Assembly: GCF_021369635.1 (NCBI RefSeq)
Contig: NZ_JAJNBZ010000022.1
Location: forward strand, 38,483 to 102,482
Origin: Paenibacillus profundus
GTDB taxonomy: Bacteria > Bacillota > Bacilli > Paenibacillales > Paenibacillaceae
DNA length: 64,000 nucleotides
Reading direction: 5' to 3'
Positions 28,907 through 37,308 of the stretch are shown here, piece after piece. The notes below the pieces were generated by a model, which ran no database searches, was not told the origin of the DNA, and saw only the letters and a program-made list of their open reading frames with translations. How positions within the stretch are numbered: position 1 is the first letter of the stretch; every line of letters begins with the position of its first letter. Made by a program: the position numbers and the translations under genes.

Positions 28907-30079
28907 CTAATCTCGTATTGCCGCTGCGACTGCTTGATGGATGTCATGGCGCAACTTCGCAATAGATGTGTCGCGTCCGAAATGAACCCGATTCGTCAGC
29001 AGGACAACGACAAGATCGCGCTCGGGATCGATCCAGAGGCTCGTGCCCGTGAATCCGGTATGTCCATAGCTGCTTCGCGAAAGTCCGTTGCCCGTCACAT
29101 CTGCAGGGTCGTCCTTCAGCACCCAGCCAAGCCCCCGATGGGCCCCCGGGATATGGGGCGTATGGCTGCTGAGGGCTTGACGGACCGCGGACGGCGAGAG
29201 CAGCGCATTGGCTTGCCCCGTATGGGCGTGCATCGTGGCTGCAACGGTGTCTCCTTTTTCGACACCTGCGTTGGCGCTGACGAGCCACATCTGCGCGTAC
29301 CGCGCCAAGTCGTCCGCGGTGGCGAACAGCCCTGCATTGCCGCTGACCCCGCCGAACGCATGCGCATTCTCGTCATGCACGCGGCCCCACCGGAACCCGC
29401 CCAGCGCCGGGTCATACTCGGTCGCGGCGATGCGCGGGCGCCATTCGCATGGCGGGTTGAAGCAGCTGGCTGACATTCCGAGCGGCCGGAACAGCAAGCG
29501 TTCAGCGGCCTGAGCGAACGGCTCGCCCAGAAGCCGTTCCGCTATCCGGCCAAGCACGATATAGCCCAAGCAGCTGTATACGCAGCGGGTGCCCGGGACG
29601 TGTGCCGGCTTCATCCGGCAGATGCAAGCGAACATTTCGTTCGGCGTCCATCCGTGCGAGTACAGATCCCAGTGCGCAGCCAATCCCGAAGTATGCGACA
29701 GCAGCTGGCGGATGGTAACCGCGTGCTTGCCGGATTGCCCGAATTCCGGCACATAAGCGGCAACTAGATCATCGAGTCCGAGCTTCCCTTGATCCGACAA
29801 CATCAGAATCAGTGGCAGCGTGACGACGACCTTCGTTAGCGAAGCGCAATCATAGAGGGTGTCGGCAGAAGCTGGTATCGCAACACCATTGCCCATCACA
29901 GCATGGCCTGCCGCATAAGTGGCAAAATACCCGTTCCGTGCGACAAGCGCAACGCCGCCGGGGATGTTCTGCTGCGCGACCGCATGGTCGAGAAGCGCCC
30001 AAGCCGCTTGCAGAGCAGTGCCGCTTAGGCCCAATCTCTCCGCTCCGTCTGGCAGAATAGGCCCCTTCAAGACAAGCAA
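28907..30079 (-). CDS. Serine hydrolase of the beta-lactamase class C family
   Basis: This protein of about 390 residues carries the S-x-x-K motif in CASLTKVVV (Ser ~79). The Tyr motif appears as YSCLGY near residue 169, where Asn or Asp is more usual at the third position. A late TGFTGTSLWIDP segment fits the third motif. Bacillus relatives in muropeptide-recycling operons are serine hydrolases thought to act on wall fragments. No signal peptide is visible, so it may be cytoplasmic. The only start in this frame near the conserved region is a TTG without a good ribosome-binding site, while a well-formed start in another frame lies 68 bases upstream. Confidence 0.78.
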   Translation of the reverse strand: MLVLKGPILPDGAERLGLSGTALQAAWALLDHAVAQQNIPGGVALVARNGYFATYAAGHAVMGNGVAIPASADTLYDCASLTKVVVTLPLILMLSDQGKLGLDDLVAAYVPEFGQSGKHAVTIRQLLSHTSGLAAHWDLYSHGWTPNEMFACICRMKPAHVPGTRCVYSCLGYIVLGRIAERLLGEPFAQAAERLLFRPLGMSASCFNPPCEWRPRIAATEYDPALGGFRWGRVHDENAHAFGGVSGNAGLFATADDLARYAQMWLVSANAGVEKGDTVAATMHAHTGQANALLSPSAVRQALSSHTPHIPGAHRGLGWVLKDDPADVTGNGLSRSSYGHTGFTGTSLWIDPERDLVVVLLTNRVHFGRDTSIAKLRHDIHQAVAAAIRD

Positions 30080-30147
30080 TCGCTTTCATTTTGTTGTAGG
30101 GCAACGCTTTGCAGCCATCCCATCACTCGTTGTTCCCTCTCGTTCAT
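30067..30147 (-). other. 26-codon leader frame or frameshifted 5' end of the serine hydrolase
   Basis: After the anmK stop a near-perfect site AGAGGAGGATATAGAG precedes an ATG reading MNEREQRVMGWLQSVALQQN and six more residues before TGA. It overlaps the TTG start of the hydrolase frame. Joining the frames near the CAACAAAAT run would give a natural N-terminus, so this is either a translationally coupled leader peptide or a frameshift, real or from sequencing. Confidence 0.5.
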
Positions 30148-30175
30148 CTCTATATCCTCCTCTCTCAATCGGCAA

Positions 30176-31363
30176 TTATGGCAGCGCCAGCTTCCCCATG
30201 ACAGTTGGGCTCGCCGCTCCGGTCACGGCAGGCAGGTTGTTCGTGACGCCATGCACGAAATCGTTCGCCAATAGCGCAAAGGCAACCGCCTCTTTCGCAT
30301 CGCCCGGCATGCCCATTTCATCGGATGCCATCACCTTCTGCTCCGGCAATTCCGCTGCCAGCCAGCCCATCAGCGTCAAGTTCTTGGCTCCGCCGCCGCT
30401 CACGATCACTTCGCTAACGGAATGCTGGCCGAAGACGAACTCGCGGTAAGCGCATGCAATCGAGCGTACCGTCAACGACGTGAATGTGGCGATGATATCC
30501 TCGGCAGACAACTGCCGATGGAGTCCTTCTGCGATCCATTTCGCGGCATACTCACTGCCGAACATTTCCCTGCCGGTCGTCTTCACCGGCTCCAGGCGGA
30601 AGTATGGATGGGCCAGCATCTCCGCAAGCAGCTCTTCGTTCACCCGCCCTTGCGCTGCCCACTCCCCATTGCGATCATAGTGGAGCACTCCGTCTGATAA
30701 CTGGTAGACCGCTTGATCGATCAGCATGTTGCCAGGTCCGGTATCAAAAGCGGTGACTGCATCAGATGACGCTCCCGCCGGAAGTATGGTACAGTTCCCG
30801 ATCCCCCCGATGTTCTGCACAATTCTGCCGATGTCGTCATGCCGAAAAAAAATATAATCCGCATAAGGCGTCAAAGGGGCTCCTTGGCCGCCTACCGCCA
30901 TATCGGCTGGACGGTAATCTCCAACGACGGGTTTGCCGGACAGCTTCGCGATTACGGACAAGTCGCCGATCTGCAGTGTCGACGGCATAAAATAGGGATT
31001 CTCATCAACTACTATCGGTTGATGCCAAACGGTTTGCCCATGCGAGCTGATAAAGTCGATATCATCCAGCGCGATCCCTGCAGATGCAGCCGCTTCCAGC
31101 GCAGCTTCGGCAAATCGCCGCCCTAAGTAAGCATTCATCACACATAGGTCTGCGACGCGGGAATGTTCGTTGCTGCACAGCGCCTTTAATCGCCCCCGCA
31201 GATCCTGCTCGTATTCGATGCAATGAAAGGCGAGCAGTTCGGCCTTCGCATCCATTCCGCACCCTCGTACCTGGACGATGGCGGCATCAATTCCGTCCAA
31301 CGACGTGCCGGACATCAAGCCTATAATGATATGTACCGGTTTGCCTGCCAATGAAAATCTCAT
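30176..31363 (-). CDS. anmK: Anhydro-N-acetylmuramic acid kinase
   Basis: The protein has 395 residues and begins with the family signature IIGLMSGTSLDGIDAAIV. It also has ISSHGQTVWHQP, NIGGIGNCTIL and AFDTGPGNMLID, matching AnmK over its full length. The enzyme phosphorylates and opens 1,6-anhydro-MurNAc to give MurNAc-6-phosphate in cell-wall recycling. It is the first gene of an operon with a serine hydrolase and an RpiR regulator. No MurQ etherase, the next step, is in the window. GGGAGAG precedes the ATG. Confidence 0.94.
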   Translation of the reverse strand: MRFSLAGKPVHIIIGLMSGTSLDGIDAAIVQVRGCGMDAKAELLAFHCIEYEQDLRGRLKALCSNEHSRVADLCVMNAYLGRRFAEAALEAAASAGIALDDIDFISSHGQTVWHQPIVVDENPYFMPSTLQIGDLSVIAKLSGKPVVGDYRPADMAVGGQGAPLTPYADYIFFRHDDIGRIVQNIGGIGNCTILPAGASSDAVTAFDTGPGNMLIDQAVYQLSDGVLHYDRNGEWAAQGRVNEELLAEMLAHPYFRLEPVKTTGREMFGSEYAAKWIAEGLHRQLSAEDIIATFTSLTVRSIACAYREFVFGQHSVSEVIVSGGGAKNLTLMGWLAAELPEQKVMASDEMGMPGDAKEAVAFALLANDFVHGVTNNLPAVTGAASPTVMGKLALP

Positions 31364-31582
31364 CGCGCTCTCTCCCTTCTAGTGACGGATGGCAGATATA
31401 ACAAAATAGTGATGTTCGATAAGGAATGAGTCTTGTTTCGATTAGGTGCAGTTTGCAGAAGTGTCTAATAATGATTGATTTACGGGATTTCCAACATATC
31501 GAGGAGTTCTGGGAAGGGTTCAATTGCCGCTGTTCAAATGCTGTGACAGACTTTTGAGGAAGGTTCTAGGCGGTTTAGCTTT

Positions 31583-31610
31583 ATTATACGCAAACGAAAT
31601 ATTTTTTCAA
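31583..31610 (-). promoter_or_regulatory. Promoter of the anmK operon with an embedded near-palindrome
   Basis: On the minus strand TTGAAA and TATAAT are spaced by 16 bases. GAAATATTTTTTC, a near-palindrome, overlaps the -35 box and spacer, a classical repressor position, possibly for the RpiR protein of the same operon. The rest of the 490-base gap (31364-31854) is AT-rich and holds no gene that I can see. Confidence 0.55.
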
Positions 31611-31854
31611 TTACCATTTAAAAATATAATTTTTTATTTTAAAGTTATCCGCCAATTCGTTTATAATCATCTCGAAGGCTGGCTGTTTTGGTTATAATTA
31701 CAACATAATTACAACACTTAGCATATTGATGAGGTATTTTTCGATACACGAGATTCAGCATGCCCCCCTGCTCCGCCATTCCATCTGCACCCCACTTATC
31801 TCCATACTATCGGAATATCCCTCATTTTGCTGCCGCCAAACTGCTTGATGCATA

Positions 31855-32871
31855 TTATTTCACGAAGGGGAACAACAGCTTCTGATTTTCCGGCCAGAAC
31901 ATATTATTTAAACCAATCACCTTCACATCCGTCTCCACCCGTTCCGGTATATCGGAGCCCTGCAGCGCGTCCGCCGCATATTTTACGCCGAGATACCCCA
32001 TCGCAAACGGGTTCTGTACAACGGCAGCCCCAATGACCTCATCTTGCAGGTACCCCATAAGCTCAGGCGTGCTGTCGATGGTAACCACTCTTATCGCCCG
32101 GCCGGCATCCGCGTCCTTGACAGCCCGCGCCACACCGAGAGAGGAGATCGAATTAAGCGCCACGATGCCTTCCAGATCCGGATGCTTCGCCAGCATGCGA
32201 AGCGTCAACTCGTACGCAAGATCTGGATCCGAGTAGCAATACGCTTTCTCTGCCACTTCAATTCCATCATACCGTGAGAACAAGTCCATCAATCCCTCCT
32301 CGCGCTGCTCGGCATTATGCGCGCCTTGAATAAAGCTCATAACGCCGACTTTGCCTCTGCCATTCATCAGCTTGACGAGCTCCTGCCCGGCTGTCCGCCC
32401 CATTTGATAGGAATTCGTACCGATGTAGCTCTGTACCTTCGTGGAGCCGACCTCGGAATCAATGGAGATAACGGGTATGTTATAATAGCTCGCTTGGTCC
32501 ACGACCTGCCCGAGCGCCATGTAATCGCTAGCAGCGAGAATGAGCGCATCCACACCCAGCTTTAGCGCTTGCTCCGTATATTCCACCTGCTGCTGGACGT
32601 CCTTCTCATGCTCAGGTGCGAGAAATGTAATTTTTACGTTGAATTCTTTGGCTGCCGCCTCTGCCCCCATACGAACCGTATTCCAATAATCGTCGTTCAG
32701 CATCTTGACGACGAGCGCGAAATTACGCTGCTCCGGCTCAGAGATTTCAATAATGCCGTTACCGGAGCAAGCCGTATTGAGAGCAAGGGGCATGATGATG
32801 AGCAGCAGTACGATGGCGCGCAGCAGCTTCACCTTTAATCCGCGCCCCTGTCCAGCGTATGAACTAAGCAT
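31855..32871 (-). CDS. Sugar-type substrate-binding lipoprotein linked to a two-component system
   Basis: About 338 residues: a long N-terminus, a hydrophobic signal with lipobox-like ALNTACSG, and a Peripla_BP_4 fold (NFALVVKMLNDDYWNTV, GVDALILAASDYMAL, then VVQNPFAMGYLGVKYA). It resembles RbsB-type proteins. The gene follows a histidine kinase gene and no permease or ATPase is adjacent, so it may act as an extracellular sugar sensor for the kinase rather than, or as well as, a transport component. The ATG has GAAGGAGAAG upstream. Confidence 0.85.
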   Translation of the reverse strand: MLSSYAGQGRGLKVKLLRAIVLLLIIMPLALNTACSGNGIIEISEPEQRNFALVVKMLNDDYWNTVRMGAEAAAKEFNVKITFLAPEHEKDVQQQVEYTEQALKLGVDALILAASDYMALGQVVDQASYYNIPVISIDSEVGSTKVQSYIGTNSYQMGRTAGQELVKLMNGRGKVGVMSFIQGAHNAEQREEGLMDLFSRYDGIEVAEKAYCYSDPDLAYELTLRMLAKHPDLEGIVALNSISSLGVARAVKDADAGRAIRVVTIDSTPELMGYLQDEVIGAAVVQNPFAMGYLGVKYAADALQGSDIPERVETDVKVIGLNNMFWPENQKLLFPFVK

Positions 32872-32887
32872 CTCATCTTCTCCTTCC

Positions 32888-34624
32888 TCATGACTCGTCT
32901 TCGCGCTCCAGCGGCAGCCACATCGTAACCGCCGTCCCCACGTCCGGTTGGCTTTCGATCTCCAGACCATAAGCTAAACCGTAATACAACTGCAATCGCT
33001 CCTTAACGTTGCGCAGTCCTACACCAGATCCCTGTCGGCTCTCGACTCGTCCCGCTTGAATAGCTTCAAGGCGCGGCGGCGGGATACCTGCTCCGTTGTC
33101 GCTGACTTTAAAGAGCAGCTTACCGTCAACCTCCCGCGCCGAAATGCGAATGCAGCCTTCGTCAGCGCTGCCTTCAATGCCATGCTGAATGGCATTTTCT
33201 ACGATCGGCTGCAGTATGAGCTTCAGGGTGCGGCTATTCAATATGCGCTCCTCCGCTTCAATCTCATACGAAAATTGATGCTTAAACCGAATATTTTGAA
33301 TAATCAAGTAGTGCTTCACATGCTCCAGCTCTTCCTGCACCGAAATAATATGCTGGCCTTTGCTCAAGCTGATGCGGAAAAATTTCGACAACGACGAAAT
33401 CATCGTCACGACATCGTCCGTACGCCCGCTCCCCGCCAAGCGAACGACGGAATTGAGCGTATTATACAAGAAGTGGGGGTGAATCTGCGCCTGCAATATG
33501 TCTAGTTCGTTCTTGCGCTTCGTCTCCTGCTCCACGATAATCTGATCCATGAGCTGATGAATGCGGGCCACCATTAGGTTGAACCGGCTCGTCAGCTGCT
33601 TGACCTCTTCGGCGCCGCTCATCTCCATATGCACGCTGAACACGCCTTTTTCCACCAGTCTCATCGTTCGTTCTAATCGCTTGATCGGATGAGAGATACG
33701 AGCGGACAGCACGAAGGAGACGATGAGCACGAAGCCGAGTACGGCGGCAAGCAGCCAAAATAAAAATCCTCCGATTTCCTGCTGTGTCGTTACGAGCTCG
33801 TCCATATAGGACACGCCGACAACCTTCCAACCAAGCGGATTAACGGTTTTAACCGTAATAAGCCGCTCCACTCCGCCTGAGCGGTCGATATAGCTGCCGT
33901 AAGTATATTTGAGCACCTGCTCCACATTTTCATACTTCAGCCCATTGTAGATTAACTGCTGCTGCGGATGATAGACCAGGTTCCCCATCGAGTCGATCAA
34001 ATAGACATATCCTTTGCCGCCTAGCGTAACCCGCTGGCACAGATCGTCAATGGTCTTGAAGTTGACGTCGATCAGCAGGATCCCTTTTTCCCCTATGCCA
34101 GACCTGTGATACGTCATTCCTTTGCTCAACGAGACGACCCATTTATACGCGCCTTCGAACAGATTCTGAATGTGGGGGGGCGAATAGGACAACTGCTCTG
34201 GCGCTTGAACGGCAGCTGTGAACCAGCTCTGTTCGGTCAAGCTGGTATTGCGGCGCTGCATCTGCGATGGGATGCTTTGAATGAGCTGCCCGTCGATCGT
34301 AAAAATGGCCATGCTTACAACATCGTCGCGCGTCATCCGGATCGTGTCGAGCTGTTCCTGCAGCTCCTTCACAGGCAAGCCGCCGCTTCTGTTCAGGCGA
34401 TCGTCAATGATTTCAAAAAAGGCGCCGATTCCGCTCACGTATGATTCCAAATTGAACTTCACCTGATCAATGATTTGCTGATTGTTCAGCACAGCATTCT
34501 GTTCCGCTGTATTGGCAAATTTGTCATAGACGACAAAGCTCACGAACAGCATCACAATGACGGTAATTAGCGTGAATGAAGCCACAATGATAAACTGAAT
34601 GCTTCGCACTTGTCTCCACTTCAT
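32888..34624 (-). CDS. Sensor histidine kinase, YesM type
   Basis: Two membrane helices (residues ~9-32 and ~285-307) flank an extracellular Cache-like sensor. A HAMP domain (~305-360) precedes the His_kinase domain with the phospho-acceptor motif QIHPHFLYNTLNSVVRL. An HATPase domain follows with the N box IVENAIQHGI and G boxes SDNGAGIP and GVGLRNVKERL. These kinases partner with YesN-type regulators, and the next gene upstream on this strand encodes one. GGAGG precedes the chosen ATG closely; a GTG 12 bases upstream is an alternative. Confidence 0.92.
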   Translation of the reverse strand: MKWRQVRSIQFIIVASFTLITVIVMLFVSFVVYDKFANTAEQNAVLNNQQIIDQVKFNLESYVSGIGAFFEIIDDRLNRSGGLPVKELQEQLDTIRMTRDDVVSMAIFTIDGQLIQSIPSQMQRRNTSLTEQSWFTAAVQAPEQLSYSPPHIQNLFEGAYKWVVSLSKGMTYHRSGIGEKGILLIDVNFKTIDDLCQRVTLGGKGYVYLIDSMGNLVYHPQQQLIYNGLKYENVEQVLKYTYGSYIDRSGGVERLITVKTVNPLGWKVVGVSYMDELVTTQQEIGGFLFWLLAAVLGFVLIVSFVLSARISHPIKRLERTMRLVEKGVFSVHMEMSGAEEVKQLTSRFNLMVARIHQLMDQIIVEQETKRKNELDILQAQIHPHFLYNTLNSVVRLAGSGRTDDVVTMISSLSKFFRISLSKGQHIISVQEELEHVKHYLIIQNIRFKHQFSYEIEAEERILNSRTLKLILQPIVENAIQHGIEGSADEGCIRISAREVDGKLLFKVSDNGAGIPPPRLEAIQAGRVESRQGSGVGLRNVKERLQLYYGLAYGLEIESQPDVGTAVTMWLPLEREDES

Positions 34625-34660
34625 CCCATCCTCCACTTTTCATGCGCGACAGATCCCGGA

Positions 34661-36367
34661 TCAGCCTTCATCTGCTCGGCTGCGATATTCTTTGGGCGAT
34701 AGCCCCGCGTATTTTTTAAAGGAGTAGCTGAAATAATTCGGATCGCTATACCCTACTTGCTCCGCAATTTCGAACGTCTTCCAATCGCTCGAGCGCAAAT
34801 ACTGCTTCGCCTTTTCCATGCGCAGCTGCAGTAAATAGTTGATGAACGTCATCTTCGTTTCCTTTTTGAAAATACTGCTGAAATACCCGGCGCTAATATG
34901 AAGATGCCCGCATACCATCGTGATGGACAAATCGCTGTTCTCATAATTGGCTTCGACAAACGACGTCGCTTCCTGCACGAGCTTCTTATACGAGGTCTGC
35001 CGATCTGCCGCAATATGATGCATGAGCCGAGTGCACAGCTGGAGCACCCACTGCTTGGCCTCCTCCATATGGCGGAATTCCCGAATCCTCTCGAACGAGG
35101 CTAGCTCATCGCCGACGGCCGTATCCGCTGCTTGGCCCGCATCCCGCGCGACCTTCATCAGGGCGATGAGCATCTCCATTACATAAATCTGAAAATCCTT
35201 GACTGAAATATGAGCCTCCATCAGCCCTTGAAAAAGAGAATCGAGCATCCCCCTTAGTTCCTCCGCCGTCCCCACCTTCAAGCAGCGGATGAGCGCCTCT
35301 TCCTTCCAATGATCGAAGCACAGCTTCTCCACCATGCGCATCTCCACATCATCGATGCAAATGACTCGGTTACTGCCGAGAATGACGCGGTAATCGAGCG
35401 CGGCGATCGCAGCATTGTACGCATAAGGCGCCTCTTCCAACGTATGAATGACGGTGCCGGCTCCCGCCGTTACTGAAAATCGCAAATATCGTTCCACGCT
35501 TTGCCGTATTTCCTCCAGAACAAGGAGCGTCCGCTGACGGATTGGCTCCATATCAGGCGATTCATCGCAGCTTATGAGCACGACTTCTTCGTTATGAATC
35601 ATCACGAATCCAAGCTCATGCTTATGAACAATTTCTTCGGCGATGTTATACACCGCGAACAGCTGCAGCCGGGAATCCCCCGTGTCCTTGAGTGACAGCG
35701 CATGCTGCGGTACCCCAGCGTCCCTCTGTGGAGACTGCTGTATAAACGGCTGTAAAGATGGCTCTTCTTCTTTTCGATTCGATAGCAATGAGCACGGGAT
35801 GTCAAGACTGATTACCGATAACATGAACTGACTGCCGCAGAGTGGCAAATCATAGATTCTGGATTTCTCATCGATCTCCTTACGGTTCACTTTGCGCGTG
35901 AAAAGCGATGCGAGGAACACTTCCTTCAAGACGGGAAGACTGCTGCGATAGTGCTCCTGCAGCACGTGTACGTTTTCTCGCTGAGCCTGCTCCTCGTCCA
36001 TGCTGGTCTTGACCTTGAGCAGCACATCAATCAGCTCCTGGGAAGAAAACGGCTTAAGCACATATTCGTCGATATGCAGCTTGACCGCCTTTTGCGCATA
36101 TTCGAACTCGTCATAGCCCGTCAAAATAATGATTTTGATCGTAGGGAACTGATCTCGTATCCCTTCCGACAGCTGCAGACCATTCAGAAAAGGCATTTGT
36201 ATATCAGTCACCACAACGTCCGGCCGCAGCTTATCCACCGCTTCGAGCGCTTCCCGTCCGTTCTCAGCGGTGCCAATTACCTCGTAGCCGCAACCGCTCC
36301 ATTCGATTTCACGCAGCAATCCTTCGCGCACGTCTTCTTCATCATCCACAAGCAGCAGCTTGTACAT
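34661..36367 (-). CDS. AraC-type response regulator, YesN type
   Basis: The 568-residue protein starts with a receiver domain: VDDEEDVREG, the phospho-acceptor Asp in VVVTDIQMP and VLKPF. A long middle region of ~300 residues leads to a C-terminal AraC/XylS DNA-binding domain of two helix-turn-helix motifs (SITMVCGHLHISAGYFSSIF and FEIAEQVGYSDPNYFSYSFK, with KYAGLSPKEYR). It is the first gene of the regulator-kinase-binding protein triad. A cre site lies just upstream, so the triad is probably subject to carbon catabolite control. Its likely target is the nearby mgl operon, by inference. Confidence 0.92.
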   Translation of the reverse strand: MYKLLLVDDEEDVREGLLREIEWSGCGYEVIGTAENGREALEAVDKLRPDVVVTDIQMPFLNGLQLSEGIRDQFPTIKIIILTGYDEFEYAQKAVKLHIDEYVLKPFSSQELIDVLLKVKTSMDEEQAQRENVHVLQEHYRSSLPVLKEVFLASLFTRKVNRKEIDEKSRIYDLPLCGSQFMLSVISLDIPCSLLSNRKEEEPSLQPFIQQSPQRDAGVPQHALSLKDTGDSRLQLFAVYNIAEEIVHKHELGFVMIHNEEVVLISCDESPDMEPIRQRTLLVLEEIRQSVERYLRFSVTAGAGTVIHTLEEAPYAYNAAIAALDYRVILGSNRVICIDDVEMRMVEKLCFDHWKEEALIRCLKVGTAEELRGMLDSLFQGLMEAHISVKDFQIYVMEMLIALMKVARDAGQAADTAVGDELASFERIREFRHMEEAKQWVLQLCTRLMHHIAADRQTSYKKLVQEATSFVEANYENSDLSITMVCGHLHISAGYFSSIFKKETKMTFINYLLQLRMEKAKQYLRSSDWKTFEIAEQVGYSDPNYFSYSFKKYAGLSPKEYRSRADEG

Positions 36368-36409
36368 TTCGCAGCCCTCCCTCCCCAGAAGCGTCTATAT
36401 TTCACGATA

Positions 36410-36423
36410 AGCAAACGCTTTCA
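36410..36423. promoter_or_regulatory. cre site (CcpA) upstream of the YesN-type regulator
   Basis: On the minus strand TGAAAGCGTTTGCT fits the consensus TGWAARCGYTWNCW at every position. It lies 43 bases before the start codon, suitable for catabolite repression. Confidence 0.75.
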
Positions 36424-36515
36424 ATGTGTTATATCGTAGCACAGCATTGAAATTTTTAGCTCATTTTAAAATAACTTTTACCTCCTGTCCACCTGAATCT
36501 CAGATAGCAGGCACG

Positions 36516-37166
36516 TGAGAAAACCTCTATTGAGGCATTTCGAAGATGAGCGACCGCGCTTAGAGGCAGATGATATGTTCTATCGCTAACGTCGATATGT
36601 TAAATAGACATTGATTCTTCATCATGTACGAACTGTTATGTTCGTATAGTGACGCGTTCAGACTGAAGAGGATTCGCTGCATCCGACCCTTTGCTTCATT
36701 CTCCCCTTCCTTCAGAATGCAACAAGACTATGTTCGCCTCTGGTTCTCTTCCATCAGAATGCTGCACGCCTATGTTCAACTCTGGTTCTCGTCCATCAGA
36801 ATGCTGCACGCCTATGTTCAACTCTAGTTCCCGTCCATCAGAATGCTGCACGCTATGTTCAACTCTAGTTCCCGTCCATCAGGAGGCGCCCATCAATGAA
36901 CGACTCTATATTCACTGCAATCAAGATTGACCCCCTCGGGAATTAATATCTTTCACAAAACGGCATGTCCCCTTATCTCAGTCATCCCCCCTGACTGTAT
37001 GGGAGAGAGAAGCTATTGTACGAAAAAGACTGTCAACCTATTCTCGTTTGAAAGGGAAAGGAGAGCTGCTATTCTGATTAAAGGGGAGAGTGAAGCAAGC
37101 GATGGAACAGTCATGAAAAAATTTCTATTGAGGCTTTCCGAAGATGAGCGAATGCGTTTAGAGGTG
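36516..37166. repeat. Dispersed composite repeat element, copy 3
   Basis: This is the most complete copy. A ~50-base terminal block (TGAGAAAACCTCTATTGAGG, then TTTCGAAGATGAGCGACCGC and TTAGAGG) occurs at the left end and again in direct orientation at the right end (37113-37166, slightly diverged). Between them lie the GTTCAGACTG block, left arm 36691-36717, four 42-bp units, CTGACTGTATGGGAGAG and right arm 37072-37098. The gap separates the response regulator's 5' end from the 3' end of the PLP enzyme gene. Confidence 0.85.
36717..36882. repeat. 42-bp tandem repeat inside element copy 3
   Basis: Units start ATGCTGCACGCC at 36759, 36801 and 36843, with a diverged unit at 36717. The last is shortened to 40 bases. 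The period is a multiple of three, so the array reads as a 14-residue repeat in some frames, but there is no ribosome-binding site and no conserved protein context. Confidence 0.9.
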
Positions 37167-37177
37167 CCTTAATGGTC

Positions 37178-37212
37178 AAAAAGGCCGCCGATCCCGCTTC
37201 GGATCCGCAGCC
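37178..37212 (-). terminator. Terminator after the PLP enzyme gene
   Basis: On the minus strand an imperfect GC-rich stem (GGCTGCGGATCC with GGATCGGCGGCC) is followed by TTTTT. Confidence 0.6.
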
Positions 37213-37308
37213 TTATCCTTGCTCACTTACTTGCAATTTCTCGCTCATTCACATTCAAAGAGCAGTATTCCTTACTGACATCGCCGAACTTGTGGCCTCG
37301 TTCATTCC

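Noticed and set aside
36624..36930. Open frames encoding 14-residue peptide repeats in element copy 3
   Set aside because: The frames arise because 42 is a multiple of three; there is no ribosome-binding site, several frames are open at once, and other element copies do not keep any of them.
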